This document shows, piece by piece, positions 17,021 to 24,367 of a DNA stretch of 37,334 nucleotides (positions are counted from its first letter, which is position 1; each line of letters begins with the position of its first letter). The DNA lies in IMG/VR virus record IMGVR_UViG_3300043331_000274, positions 1 through 37,334 of that record. One strand, 5' to 3'. The DNA is from a virus. The position numbers and the translations under genes are program-made. Below the pieces are notes generated by a model, which saw only the letters and a program-made list of their open reading frames with translations, made no database searches and had not been told where the DNA came from.

Positions 17021-17070
17021 GCCGGGGCGCGGTGCCCCTCGCGGGACCCTCCCGCCGCCGCCCCGGCCCC
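17021..17070 (+). terminator. GC-rich terminator-like structure
   Basis: GCCGGGGCG (17021-17029) pairs with CGCCCCGGC (17059-17067); an inner hairpin CGGGACCCTCCCG fills the loop, and CCCCCTTT follows. Located between the tail tube and chaperone genes. A natural point to lower expression after the abundant tail protein. Confidence 0.5.
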
Positions 17071-17098
17071 CTTTCGGTGGAGGGATGGAGGGATCACC

Positions 17099-17536
17099 AT
17101 GCCTCGGCGTAAGCCGTTTCGCCTGCCGGAACGGATCGTCACCCTGTTCTTCGAGGACGGCCCCTACGAGGGGATGGAGCTGGACGTCAGCCTGACCGTC
17201 CCGCAGTCGGTGTTCTGGTGGATCGCCACCCTGACCACCGACGACCAGCCCGAGGAGCCCGGCGAGCGGGTCCGCCAGGAGCGCGACGCCCTGCTCCGCT
17301 TCGGCCGCCAGATTCGCGGCTGGAACCTCACGAGCCCGGATGGAGCGCCCATCCCGGCCACCGCCGAGGCGTTCGCCGACGATCTCGACCCGGTGACTCA
17401 GGGACTCATCGTGTCCCGCTGGCTGTCCGCGGTTCGGAAGCCGCCGGACCCTTTATCGCCGGGGCGCAACGGTCAAGGCACCTCGGACCGCAAGCAGCGC
17501 CCCCGCCGATCGAAGTCGTCCGCGCGCACGTCGTAG
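17099..17536 (+). CDS. Tail assembly chaperone, short form (gpG-like)
   Basis: 145 residues from ATG 17099 with GGAGGG upstream. Helical and acidic in the middle, with a Pro/Arg-rich end after residue 115. Position between tail tube and tape measure is the hallmark of the G/GT pair, which coats the tape measure during tail assembly. A -1 slippery heptamer near residue 118 gives the longer GT form. Confidence 0.8.
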   Translation: MPRRKPFRLPERIVTLFFEDGPYEGMELDVSLTVPQSVFWWIATLTTDDQPEEPGERVRQERDALLRFGRQIRGWNLTSPDGAPIPATAEAFADDLDPVTQGLIVSRWLSAVRKPPDPLSPGRNGQGTSDRKQRPRRSKSSARTS

Positions 17537-17649
17537 ACCAGATCGCCCGCCGCTACGGGGTGCTGCCGACCGAGGTGCTCGAGGCCGACGCCGCCGAGCT
17601 GTTCCACATCATCGAGCTGGCCGACGCGGCCGTTGAGCAGGAGTCCTGA
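17099..17649 (+). CDS. Tail assembly chaperone, frameshift product (gpGT-like)
   Basis: Made by ribosomes that slip back one base at CCCTTTA (17449-17455): 119 codons of the first frame, then 64 codons of the -1 frame from 17455 to the TGA at 17647-17649, 183 residues. The added part continues IAGAQRSRHLGPQAAPPPIE and then a well-formed helical domain (HVVDQIARRYGVLPTEVLEA, LFHIIELADAAVEQES). That domain has no good start codon of its own. The stop overlaps the tape measure ATG. Confidence 0.8.
17449..17455 (+). promoter_or_regulatory. -1 ribosomal frameshift slippery site CCCTTTA
   Basis: The heptamer has the form XXXYYYZ and is read in the correct phase as C-CCT-TTA in the first frame. Slipping by one base aligns CCC and TTT. 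It is located just before the sequences of the two frames diverge in quality, as in other G/GT genes. Confidence 0.8.
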
Positions 17650-19286
17650 TGGCCTCAGAAGCCCGCATCAAGATCACGACCGATACCAAGGCTGCCGAGC
17701 AGGGCGTCACCAGCGTCCGGGGGATGTTCTCGAACTTGGCTAAGGATGCCAAGTCGTCGATCCTGACCGGCGTCGGACTCGGCGCCGGGGTCACCGCCTT
17801 CGCCGCGCTGGGCAGCGCCGCCGGCGCCGCCTCGGACTTTCTGGCCGACTCGATCCAGGCCGCCCGCGACGAGGAAGTCGGCATCCGCCAACTGACGACG
17901 GCCATCGAGGCCAACGTCGCCGGCTGGGACGGCAACATCGACGCCATCGAGCGGGTCATCGACGAGCGGGAGAAGCTGGGCTTTGCCGACGGCCAGCAGC
18001 GCGAGTCCCTGGCGGTCCTGACCAGCGTCACCAAGGACCACACCAAGGCCCTTGACCTTCAGCGGATCGCCATGGACCTCGCCCGGCTGCGGGGCATGGA
18101 CCTCGGCGCGGCGTCCGAACTGATCGGCAAGGTCTACGCGGGCAACGTCGGCATCCTGTCGCGGTACGGGATTCAGCTCGCCAAGGGCACGAGCGCCACC
18201 GAGGCGCTGGCCGAGATCCAGAAGCGGGCCGCGGGGCAGGCCGAGGCGTTCGCCGACACCGCAGCCGGCGCCGCCGAGACGCTGGCCATCGAGTTCGAGA
18301 ACCTCCAGGAGGACATCGGCAAGGAACTGCTCCCGGTCATGGTCGAGCTCGCGGGCGTCCTCCGCGACGACATCGTGCCCGCAGCGCGGGACGCCGTCGG
18401 ATGGTTCGCCGAGAACGGCGAGGTGATCGGGGCCGTGGCCGACGCCGTGATCGGTCTGACGAACCCGCTCCACAACGTCACCGACGAACTCATGGACCAG
18501 GCCGAGATGTACACCCACGCGACGGGTGCCGCCGCCGGGTTCGTGGAGAACATGGGCGGCGTGCCGCAGGCCGTCAGCGAGGTCGGCGAGGCGTTCGCTG
18601 GGGTCAGCGATGCCGGCGATGAACTGGTCGAGGACATGCGGGAGCTGCCGGGTGACATCGCCGACGCCCTGCGCGAGGGGCGCGAGGACTGGCAGGACGC
18701 GCTGACCCAGTTGTCCACCGACCTCGAGGACGAGACCACCCGCGCCGCACGGATTGCCGAGCTCCAGGGCGCGCTTACCGGGGCCGCGCTGGCCGAGGGG
18801 CTGGCGTCCAGCGACCCGCTGGTCAGCGCGCAGGCCGCCGCCACCCGCGACCTCATCCTCGAGCAGCTCGCCATCGAGGGCGTGTTCCAGCAGGGCTACA
18901 ACGTCGGCGCCCTGTGGTCGAAGGGCCTGGCCGGCGGCGTCCTGAGCCACCTCGAACTGGTCCAGGCCCAGCTCTGGCAGTACAAGCAGCTCATGGTCGG
19001 CAAGTCGCCGCCGCCGAAGGGTCCGCTGAAGGACGTCGATACCGGCGGCTTCAACATCGGCGCCGCGTGGGCCGAGGGCATCGCCAAGGGCGCCGGGACA
19101 TTCCAGGTGCCCGACCTCGGGCTGATGGGCGGGGCGGCCGGTCGCACCGGGAGCGTCGCGGGAGGCGGCGGCGCGGCGGGCAACATTCACACCCACGTCT
19201 ACCTCGACGGGCGGCAGATCGCCGAAGTCATTGACCGCCATCACTACTACCAGTCCCCCGGCGGGGCATCCCGCCTTCCCCGCTAG
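17649..19286 (+). CDS. Tape measure protein
   Basis: 545 residues. Sets tail length and passes into the host membrane at infection. Features: long alpha-helical regions with heptad-like patterns; a hydrophobic stretch (LTGVGLGAGVTAFAALGSAA) at residues 39-58; a helical middle (ALDLQRIAMDLARLRGMDLG, AASELIGKVYAGNVGILSRY); a Gly-rich end and a conserved-looking C-terminus with HTHVYLDGRQIAEVI. It is short for the family; at about 0.15 nm per residue the tail would be near 80 nm (inference). The 749-residue open frame on the other strand is a shadow. Confidence 0.9.
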   Translation: MASEARIKITTDTKAAEQGVTSVRGMFSNLAKDAKSSILTGVGLGAGVTAFAALGSAAGAASDFLADSIQAARDEEVGIRQLTTAIEANVAGWDGNIDAIERVIDEREKLGFADGQQRESLAVLTSVTKDHTKALDLQRIAMDLARLRGMDLGAASELIGKVYAGNVGILSRYGIQLAKGTSATEALAEIQKRAAGQAEAFADTAAGAAETLAIEFENLQEDIGKELLPVMVELAGVLRDDIVPAARDAVGWFAENGEVIGAVADAVIGLTNPLHNVTDELMDQAEMYTHATGAAAGFVENMGGVPQAVSEVGEAFAGVSDAGDELVEDMRELPGDIADALREGREDWQDALTQLSTDLEDETTRAARIAELQGALTGAALAEGLASSDPLVSAQAAATRDLILEQLAIEGVFQQGYNVGALWSKGLAGGVLSHLELVQAQLWQYKQLMVGKSPPPKGPLKDVDTGGFNIGAAWAEGIAKGAGTFQVPDLGLMGGAAGRTGSVAGGGGAAGNIHTHVYLDGRQIAEVIDRHHYYQSPGGASRLPR

Positions 19287-19295
19287 GAGAGAAGC

Positions 19296-19940
19296 GTGGC
19301 CAGTTCCTTTCCCGCCAGCTATGACGCGCTGACGAACCCGACCGCCGGGTCGCTGCTCACCTCGCCGTCGCACGCCACCCAGCACATCAACGTCAACGAC
19401 ATCGTCGAGGCCATCGAGCAGCGGGTCGGCCTGTCGGGCTCGTCGTTCCCCGGCAGCCCATCGTCGGGCCAGTTCTTCCACCACACGACTCGGCGCCTCG
19501 ACTACTACTACGACGGGACACGGTGGCTGTCGACCAAGCTCGACACCCTGCCCATCGGCTACTCCTCGACCACGATCCCGCTGAGCGGCACCGGGTCGAT
19601 CACCCACCACGTCACCCTGCCCTACTCCAACACCTACGAGCTGTGGCTGGAGGATATCCGCGCCTCGTTCATCGTGAACGGCGGCACGGCTCTCAGCGGC
19701 TCGCACAAGTGGGAGTGCGTCGTCACCAAGATCCAGGGCGGCACGTCCTCGAGCATCGCCACCATCACCATCGACTCGGGCGCGTCCGACACCTGGCGCG
19801 AATCGGGGACGATCAACGCGGGGGGCTCCTCGAAGGTCAGCGGAACGAACGCCATGGCGCTGTACGTCACCAGCACAAAGACAGGCACACCGGGCACCCT
19901 CCACATCATCCCGGTCCTGTCCTTCCGGCTTGTCGGATAG
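19296..19940 (+). CDS. Minor tail or fibre-like protein
   Basis: 214 residues from GTG 19296, with GGAGAG upstream. The N-terminus (MASSFPASYDALTNP-like, SHATQHINVNDIVEAIEQRVG) is a pattern often seen at the start of phage adhesin or fibre proteins; the rest is strand-rich (TYELWLEDIRASFIVNGGTA, KWECVVTKIQGGTSSSIAT). The end HIIPVLSFRLVG suggests a closing beta strand of a jelly-roll. Lies between the tape measure and the large minor tail gene. Confidence 0.65.
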   Translation: MASSFPASYDALTNPTAGSLLTSPSHATQHINVNDIVEAIEQRVGLSGSSFPGSPSSGQFFHHTTRRLDYYYDGTRWLSTKLDTLPIGYSSTTIPLSGTGSITHHVTLPYSNTYELWLEDIRASFIVNGGTALSGSHKWECVVTKIQGGTSSSIATITIDSGASDTWRESGTINAGGSSKVSGTNAMALYVTSTKTGTPGTLHIIPVLSFRLVG

Positions 19941-21059
19941 ATGGTCACCTACAACGAGTCGGGCCAGACCTACGACGACGCCGACTTCCTGTGGGACGGG
20001 TTCGATCCCGACTTGCCGCTGGCGGTGATGATCGGCGACGAGGCGGTCACGACCGACTACACCGGCTCCATCAGCTACGACTCGCTGGTCGCCACCGACA
20101 ACGCCTCATCGGGGCGCGGGACGATCAGCCTGCGCCTCGAGGCCACGCTGGCCTCGCTGACCAACGTCAAGGACCAGGCACTGGTCAAGATCGTCCGCGG
20201 GGATCCGCTGAACACCGAAACCCACCGCGGCTTCATCCGCGCCCGGCGGCCGATCAGCCGACCCCGCTATGACGCGGTCGAGATCATCGCCGACGACCCC
20301 GGCGGGCTGCTGGACGACGTGGTCATCGACTACGCCTGGCGCCCGGCCGAGTCGATGAACGCCCGCATCAGCGGCCTGTGGCTGGCCTACCGCCCGAACT
20401 TCCTCGACGGCAGCATGGCCTTCGTGGACTCGCCCGGCGGCACGCTGGAGGAGGTCGAGTTCCGGCGGGTGACGCTCCGCCAAGCGATCGAGTCCACGAT
20501 CCAGCTCACGGACCCCGACGCCGACTACTTCGTGGACCGGCTGGGCGTCCTCCATGTCTTCGTCGCCGGATCGGGCCTGGCCGCGCCGCTCGACGTGGAC
20601 AACGATGCGCCGGGCGCCGGCGAGACGGCAGTCGAGGAGCTGACCGTCGAGTACGACACCAACACCTACGCCAACCGGGTGTACGTCGAAGCCGCCACCG
20701 ACGAGGCGTCGGGCTACTACCAGGACGACGCCGCCATCGCGGCGGCCGACGGCCTGATCCGCACCGCGTCGATCTCGGCGCCAGAGGCCACCACAGCCGA
20801 CATGGCCGAGGCCGCGGCCATGGCCTACCTCGAGCGGTCGAGCTCGGCCATCGTCCGCGGGTCGTTCGAGATCACCGACGTCGACGGCTGGGAGGCGGGC
20901 CAGAATGTCCTCATCACCGACTCGTCGTTGGGCCTTTCCGCCGTCGAGTTTCGGATCTTCCGGGTGACGACGCGGGTCATCCGCCCCGGCAGCGCGCCGG
21001 TGTTCCGCTACCGCATCGAGTTCGGCGCGGCGGCCATCGTCCAGCGGGTGACGACCTAG
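19941..21059 (+). CDS. Minor tail / baseplate hub-like protein
   Basis: 372 residues starting directly after the stop of the previous gene. Two alpha/beta halves: the first with repeated strands (LVKIVRGDPLNTETHRGFIR, YDAVEIIADDPGGLLDDVVI), the second with VEELTVEYDTNTYANRVYVE, then a helix DMAEAAAMAYLERSS and a final domain like those of tail hub proteins (VDGWEAGQNVLITDSSLGLS, YRIEFGA). This resembles gp27-like or distal tail hub proteins that form the tip of the tail tube, though no motif is decisive. Confidence 0.65.
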   Translation: MVTYNESGQTYDDADFLWDGFDPDLPLAVMIGDEAVTTDYTGSISYDSLVATDNASSGRGTISLRLEATLASLTNVKDQALVKIVRGDPLNTETHRGFIRARRPISRPRYDAVEIIADDPGGLLDDVVIDYAWRPAESMNARISGLWLAYRPNFLDGSMAFVDSPGGTLEEVEFRRVTLRQAIESTIQLTDPDADYFVDRLGVLHVFVAGSGLAAPLDVDNDAPGAGETAVEELTVEYDTNTYANRVYVEAATDEASGYYQDDAAIAAADGLIRTASISAPEATTADMAEAAAMAYLERSSSAIVRGSFEITDVDGWEAGQNVLITDSSLGLSAVEFRIFRVTTRVIRPGSAPVFRYRIEFGAAAIVQRVTT

Positions 21060-21280
21060 CGCATCAACTGCGGAAAGGCGACCGCCAGCCCGATGACGGC
21101 GATGACCGCCACCACGACGAACAGCAGGCCGCTCGTTCGCGGCGTCCGCTTCGGGACCATGCCCATCGGCTCGCCCGCCAGCCCGGTCTGATGGTTGCAG
21201 ACCCGACATTGGTAGACCCGATGGTCGGCGTCGTACCACTGGCGCATGAGGACGGCCCCACAGTTCGCGCAGACTGACAT
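21056..21280 (-). CDS. Zinc ribbon protein with C-terminal membrane helix
   Basis: 74 residues. CANCG and CRVCN (two CxxC pairs near residues 4 and 25) form a zinc ribbon; LLFVVVAVIAVIGLAVAF near the end is a membrane helix. GGAGG lies six bases upstream of the ATG on the minus strand, so the gene is real although it opposes the tail operon; its 3' end overlaps the end of the preceding gene by four bases. Could be expressed in the lysogen along with the XRE regulator. Function unknown. Confidence 0.7.
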   Translation of the reverse strand: MSVCANCGAVLMRQWYDADHRVYQCRVCNHQTGLAGEPMGMVPKRTPRTSGLLFVVVAVIAVIGLAVAFPQLMR

Positions 21281-21293
21281 ATCAGACCTCCCT

Positions 21294-21328
21294 GCCCCGC
21301 CTTCGGGCGGGGCGCTTTCGTGTTTTCT
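21294..21328 (+). terminator. Intrinsic terminator of the tail operon (UUCG tetraloop)
   Basis: GCCCCGCC (21294-21301), loop TTCG, GGCGGGGC (21306-21313), then GCTTTCGTGTTTT. The T-rich side is on the plus strand, so it stops rightward late transcription before the regulatory region. Confidence 0.75.
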
Positions 21329-21367
21329 GACAGACTACCTGTCGCGGCCTAGGACGATGGTCATGGT

Positions 21368-21526
21368 GTGCCCACCCCAGCCGAGCTCGCCGCCATCATC
21401 GACCGCGCCGTCCTCATTGCTCGTCAGAAGGGCGCTCATGTATCTGACGAGGAGCTGCGGCGCCGCCTGGCGGAACGGCTGTTCGCCGAGCTTCGCGCAG
21501 AGATTCGGCTAGAGCCGCATCGCTGA
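21368..21526 (+). CDS. Candidate small helical protein antisense to the end of the XRE gene
   Basis: 52 residues from GTG 21368: VPTPAELAAIIDRAVLIARQ followed by KGAHVSDEELRRRLAERLFA and ELRAEIRLEPHR. It is helical, charged and evenly GC-rich at codon third positions, more so than the overlapping part of the XRE frame on the other strand. An upstream in-frame TAG at 21350-21352 leaves only this start; AGGA lies 13 bases before it. Either a real convergent gene or a shadow. Confidence 0.4.
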   Translation: MPTPAELAAIIDRAVLIARQKGAHVSDEELRRRLAERLFAELRAEIRLEPHR

Positions 21527-21788
21527 CCAGCGCGTCCATCTTGGCGTCGAGGACCCGCGCCCACTCGGGCCATGACGCCCGGCTGTCATCTCCAACTCGG
21601 ATGACGATCGGCTGACCCAGCAGGTCGGCCAGCGGGCCGAGACGGTCGAGCGGGATGTCCCCGCCCATCCATTGGTAGACGGTCTGTCGCCGCACGCCCA
21701 TCGACTCGGCAATGGCGCTGACCTGGAGTCCGCTGTCATTGACCGCCCGCGTGATCGAATCCCTGACCGCGATTCGGGCATCGGTCAT
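21414..21788 (-). CDS. XRE/Cro-CI-type regulator, likely lysogeny repressor
   Basis: 124 residues from ATG 21788. Residues 5-55 form a helix-turn-helix domain: SITRAVNDSGLQVSAIAESM, GVRRQTVYQWMGG, LDRLGPLADLLGQ. The rest is helical, and the last 35 residues are disordered, Pro/Ala rich and possibly an overrun across the antisense ORF. The gene faces the early operon with divergent promoters, the classic place for a CI-like repressor. No self-cleaving protease domain is present, so induction would have to work by another route. Confidence 0.8.
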   Translation of the reverse strand: MTDARIAVRDSITRAVNDSGLQVSAIAESMGVRRQTVYQWMGGDIPLDRLGPLADLLGQPIVIRVGDDSRASWPEWARVLDAKMDALVSDAALAESLREARRTAVPPGGAAAPRQIHERPSDEQ

Positions 21789-21798
21789 TAGGTGACGG

Positions 21799-21827
21799 TT
21801 TGTAAACCTGTACGGCCTGATTGTCAA
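21799..21827 (-). promoter_or_regulatory. Leftward promoter for the XRE regulator
   Basis: Minus strand: TTGACA (21827-21822), a 17-base spacer and TACAAA (21804-21799). The start codon at 21788 is 10 bases beyond the -10 box, so the leader would be only a few bases long. The stretch CAGGTTTACA overlaps the -10 region and is nearly repeated in the rightward promoter. Confidence 0.7.
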
Positions 21828-21841
21828 GCCCCGGCCGGACA

Positions 21842-21850
21842 CCTGTCAGG
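21842..21850. promoter_or_regulatory. Candidate operator CCTGTCAGG
   Basis: A nine-base odd palindrome about midway between the two divergent -35 boxes. A related inverted pair GACAG / CTGTC is at 21329-21343. Possibly bound by the XRE regulator; only a suggestion from symmetry and place. Confidence 0.35.
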
Positions 21851-21887
21851 CCATTCGTTGTCAGTACCATCGTCTCGTCGCAAAGTC

Positions 21888-21916
21888 TTGACACCGACAG
21901 CGCCAGGGTTTACAGT
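21888..21916 (+). promoter_or_regulatory. Rightward early promoter, leaderless layout
   Basis: TTGACA (21888-21893), a 17-base spacer and TACAGT (21911-21916), followed by exactly seven bases and the ATG at 21924. Transcription would begin at the start codon. CAGGGTTTACA (21904-21914) overlaps the -10 box and nearly matches the element in the leftward promoter, a good shared operator candidate. Confidence 0.75.
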
Positions 21917-21923
21917 CCGGCAC

Positions 21924-22097
21924 ATGGGCACGCGACCGGAACCGACCGACCTTCGGAGGGTGATCGAGGAGGAACCGTCCTTGACCGCCGCCGCAATCCG
22001 TCTGGGCATCAGCCGTCCGACCCTCTACCGCTGGCTCCGCGAGGCGGGCATCACCGACTTCCGCCGCCGCGTCCGGGTGACGGAGGTAGCACGGTGA
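21924..22097 (+). CDS. Small HTH protein, first gene of the early operon (Cro/CII-like position)
   Basis: 57 residues from ATG 21924. A helix-turn-helix of the Fis or homeodomain-like kind is clear: LRRVIEEEPSLTAAAIRLGI then SRPTLYRWLREAGI. It is the first gene after the rightward promoter and has no Shine-Dalgarno of its own, in line with leaderless translation. The stop TGA overlaps the next GTG. Likely a regulator of the switch or of early genes. Confidence 0.75.
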   Translation: MGTRPEPTDLRRVIEEEPSLTAAAIRLGISRPTLYRWLREAGITDFRRRVRVTEVAR

Positions 22098-22546
22098 GGA
22101 TTCTTCGGAGTACGGCCCTGGCCGTCGCCCTTGTGGTGGCCGTGGCCGCCCCCGTCGTGGGGGGCACCACGGTCATCGCCATCGGCGGCGAGGTGGACTG
22201 TGACGGGTACGCCGTCACGGTCGACGCCAATGTCAACGACGACCATCGGCTGGTCATCGAGATCAACGCGGTCGCGGTGTTCGACCAGGTGATCGGGGGC
22301 GAAGACGCCACCCACACCTTCGGCCCGTTCACCGGCGACGACACCACGCTGTCGGTGCGGGCGATGATCTTCGAGCCGGACGGCGACCTCGAGGACGAGA
22401 TGGTCGAAGGCTTCGTGGCCGATTGTCCGACGCCCGAGCCGCTGCCGGACACGGCCATGCCGACCGCGAGCGGCGGAAGCGCGCCCGTCCTGATCGCCCT
22501 GATTGTGGCGCTCGGTGCGCTGGCGCGTCGGAGGGCCGTCGCATGA
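22094..22546 (+). CDS. Secreted surface protein with LPXTG-like C-terminus
   Basis: 150 residues from GTG 22094, with GGAGG seven bases upstream. Signal peptide: basic start then LAVALVVAVAAPVVGG (residues 9-24). A small Asp-rich beta domain follows (residues 30-110), with two Cys (36 and 111) that may pair. The C-terminus carries LPDTA (117-121), a hydrophobic helix (PVLIALIVALGALA) and RRR, the layout of a cell-wall sorting signal, though Ala replaces the usual Gly. It lies in the early operon, so it could coat the host cell and block superinfection (inference). Confidence 0.75.
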   Translation: MRILRSTALAVALVVAVAAPVVGGTTVIAIGGEVDCDGYAVTVDANVNDDHRLVIEINAVAVFDQVIGGEDATHTFGPFTGDDTTLSVRAMIFEPDGDLEDEMVEGFVADCPTPEPLPDTAMPTASGGSAPVLIALIVALGALARRRAVA

Positions 22547-22743
22547 CCGCCATGACCGTCGAGTGCCGTCGCTGTCAAAAGGCCATCACGATCCAGGAAT
22601 GGTGCCTGCACGTCGACTGGCATCGCGCCGACGATGAGTGGCTGACGCTCATCGAACAAGCACATGACCTTATGGAGGGGGCCACCGCGTCCGGTGACGG
22701 CGCGGGTCGCTGGGCGGCGACAAGGGCAGCCCCCTCCACCTAA
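22543..22743 (+). CDS. Small zinc-finger-like protein
   Basis: 66 residues from ATG 22543, overlapping the surface protein stop by four bases. The first half has CRRCQKAITIQEWCLHVDWH, a C-x2-C and C-x-H-x3-H set that could bind zinc like a classical finger; the rest is acidic then Ala/Gly rich. Function unknown. Confidence 0.65.
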   Translation: MTAMTVECRRCQKAITIQEWCLHVDWHRADDEWLTLIEQAHDLMEGATASGDGAGRWAATRAAPST

Positions 22744-22746
22744 CCG

Positions 22747-22908
22747 ATGACGATGGGCACACGCGGCCGCATCCAACAGGCGTACCGCCCCGAGCGGGGC
22801 TGGACGCTGTGGAACGTCCTGACCGCGCTGGCGTGGTTCGTGTCCTACACCGTCCTGTTCAGCGCCCTTGTCTACGGCTCGGCGCTCCTGCTGGCGGTGC
22901 TGGCGTGA
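22747..22908 (+). CDS. Tiny single-helix membrane protein
   Basis: 53 residues from ATG 22747. Basic N-terminus (MTMGTRGRIQQAYRPERGW) and one long hydrophobic stretch (LWNVLTALAWFVSYTVLFSA, then LVYGSALLLAVLA). It starts three bases after the preceding stop, and its own stop overlaps the GTG of the exonuclease gene. Function unknown. Confidence 0.6.
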   Translation: MTMGTRGRIQQAYRPERGWTLWNVLTALAWFVSYTVLFSALVYGSALLLAVLA

Positions 22909-23726
22909 GGCCGCCGACGACGGGCCTCTGGCACGACGCCCGCCATCGCTACTTCGGCAACTACCCCGACCTCGGGGCCTTCGGTCCGCTGACCAGCGTG
23001 ACGAGCGCCATCGGGATCTTGGACAAGCCAGGCATCGCCATCTGGCGCGGGCAGACGGTGGCCCGAACCATCGCCGAGAAGCTGCCGATGTTTACCGAGA
23101 TGGTGGCCAGCAGCGGTGTCGACAACGCCGTGAAGTGGGCGTCCTCGCTCCCCGACTACCAGCGCGATACGGCGGCCGACATCGGCTCCCGCATCCACCA
23201 GCTCACCGAACAGGTGGCCCGCGGCGGTGAACCGGATATGACCGACGACGAACGCCGCTACGTCGAGGCTGACATGGCCGCCCACGCCGATCTCGGTTTC
23301 CGCCCGATCAGCCTGGAGAAGCAGGTCGTGAACCTGACGGAGGGCTTCGCGGGCACCTTCGACGAGATCGCCGCGCTCGATGGCGAGAACTGGATGATCG
23401 ACCGCAAGACGTGGCGGCGGGCGCCCCGCCCCGGTGGCGACATGTTCGCTGAGACGGGGATGCAGTTGGCCGCCTACGCCCACGGCGAGTTCGTCGGCGT
23501 CCCCGACGACCCGAAGCGATACCGGCTTCCGCACATCGACCGCTTCGCCGTCCTCCATCTCCGCCCCGAGCTCTACGAGCGCGGCTATGCGCTCTATCCA
23601 TTCGACGTGACGGCTGCCGACTACGCCGGGTTCCTTGGCCTGTTGGCGGCCCACAAGTGGAAGCAGTCGCGGGCGCGGCTGCTCATTCAGGAACCGATGC
23701 AGCAGAAGGAAGTGGCAGCAGCATGA
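22905..23726 (+). CDS. RecB/Cas4-like PD-(D/E)XK exonuclease
   Basis: 273 residues from GTG 22905. The nuclease signature is clear: GTFDE with D153, then WMIDRKT with D166-x-K168, then TGMQLAAYAHGEF as the QxxxY motif. The helical N-terminus (ADIGSRIHQLTEQVARGGEP) supplies the usual GxxxH element. These enzymes degrade DNA ends for phage recombination. The next gene is a likely ssDNA-binding protein, so the pair probably forms the recombination module. The stop overlaps the ATG of that gene (23723). Confidence 0.85.
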   Translation: MRPPTTGLWHDARHRYFGNYPDLGAFGPLTSVTSAIGILDKPGIAIWRGQTVARTIAEKLPMFTEMVASSGVDNAVKWASSLPDYQRDTAADIGSRIHQLTEQVARGGEPDMTDDERRYVEADMAAHADLGFRPISLEKQVVNLTEGFAGTFDEIAALDGENWMIDRKTWRRAPRPGGDMFAETGMQLAAYAHGEFVGVPDDPKRYRLPHIDRFAVLHLRPELYERGYALYPFDVTAADYAGFLGLLAAHKWKQSRARLLIQEPMQQKEVAAA

Positions 23727-24208
23727 CCCTCGACATACCCGAGAACCAGACCATCGATCAGGGGGTGTACCCCGCGATCCTGACCAGTATCGGCACCAAG
23801 GTCATCGAGAAGGGTGCCTACGCCGGGGAGACCATCCGCATCTGGAAGTTCCAGGTCGAGGTGGACGGCAAGAGCGAGTCCATCGAGGCGTCGTCGAGCC
23901 TCGCCTTCGGGCCGAAGTCCAAGGCGTACCAATGGTTCACGGCTCTGATGGGCCGCAACCCGGTGTTCGGTGAGAAGAACGTCCAGCTCGCGGGCCGCCC
24001 CTGCCGGCTCCACCTGATTGTGGACGAGGAGAGCGGCTACAACCGTGTGGCTGCCGTCCTACCCGCCGAGAAGGGGCAGCGCGTCGCAGCGGCCGTCCCA
24101 TTGGCTCCTACGGCCATCAACGACGGCCTGCCCGAGATGCCCGCCACGTTCCAGGACGGCACCCCCATTGAGGATCCGCCCGTCGAGCCCGAAGACATCC
24201 TCGCGTAA
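23723..24208 (+). CDS. Probable ssDNA-binding protein (DUF669-like)
   Basis: 161 residues from ATG 23723. An OB-like beta barrel pattern (GVYPAILTSIGTKVIEKGAY, IRIWKFQVEVDGKSESIEAS, RPCRLHLIVDEESGYNRVAA) ends in an acidic tail (PIEDPPVEPEDILA), which is common in SSB-type proteins as a protein-protein contact site. It directly follows the exonuclease, as in many phage recombination modules. Confidence 0.7.
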   Translation: MTLDIPENQTIDQGVYPAILTSIGTKVIEKGAYAGETIRIWKFQVEVDGKSESIEASSSLAFGPKSKAYQWFTALMGRNPVFGEKNVQLAGRPCRLHLIVDEESGYNRVAAVLPAEKGQRVAAAVPLAPTAINDGLPEMPATFQDGTPIEDPPVEPEDILA

Positions 24209-24211
24209 GCC

Positions 24212-24367
24212 ATGGCTACCCGTCCATTCATCGGGCTGGGGAGGGCGTCAGGGGGCACCTCCGTCCTCGCCCAGCTCGTCTGCCTCGTCATTGGCCACGG
24301 CCGGCTCGTCATCCCGATCGCCGGCGGCATGGCCTGTGAGCGGTGCGGCCGGAAGGGGCGGCGCTGA
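24212..24367 (+). CDS. Tiny zinc-knuckle-like protein
   Basis: 51 residues from ATG 24212. The C-terminus reads CLVIGHGRLVIPIAGGMACE followed by RCGRKGRR, similar to small phage proteins with C..GH..CxxCG. Its stop TGA shares a base with the next ATG (24367). Short but with plausible codon use. Function unknown. Confidence 0.55.
   Translation: MATRPFIGLGRASGGTSVLAQLVCLVIGHGRLVIPIAGGMACERCGRKGRR

Noticed and set aside
17655-19904. 749-residue open frame on the minus strand across the tape measure and next genes
   Set aside because: It mirrors well-supported plus-strand genes, is Arg/Gly/Val/Asp-heavy as expected for antisense GC-rich DNA, and crosses gene boundaries.
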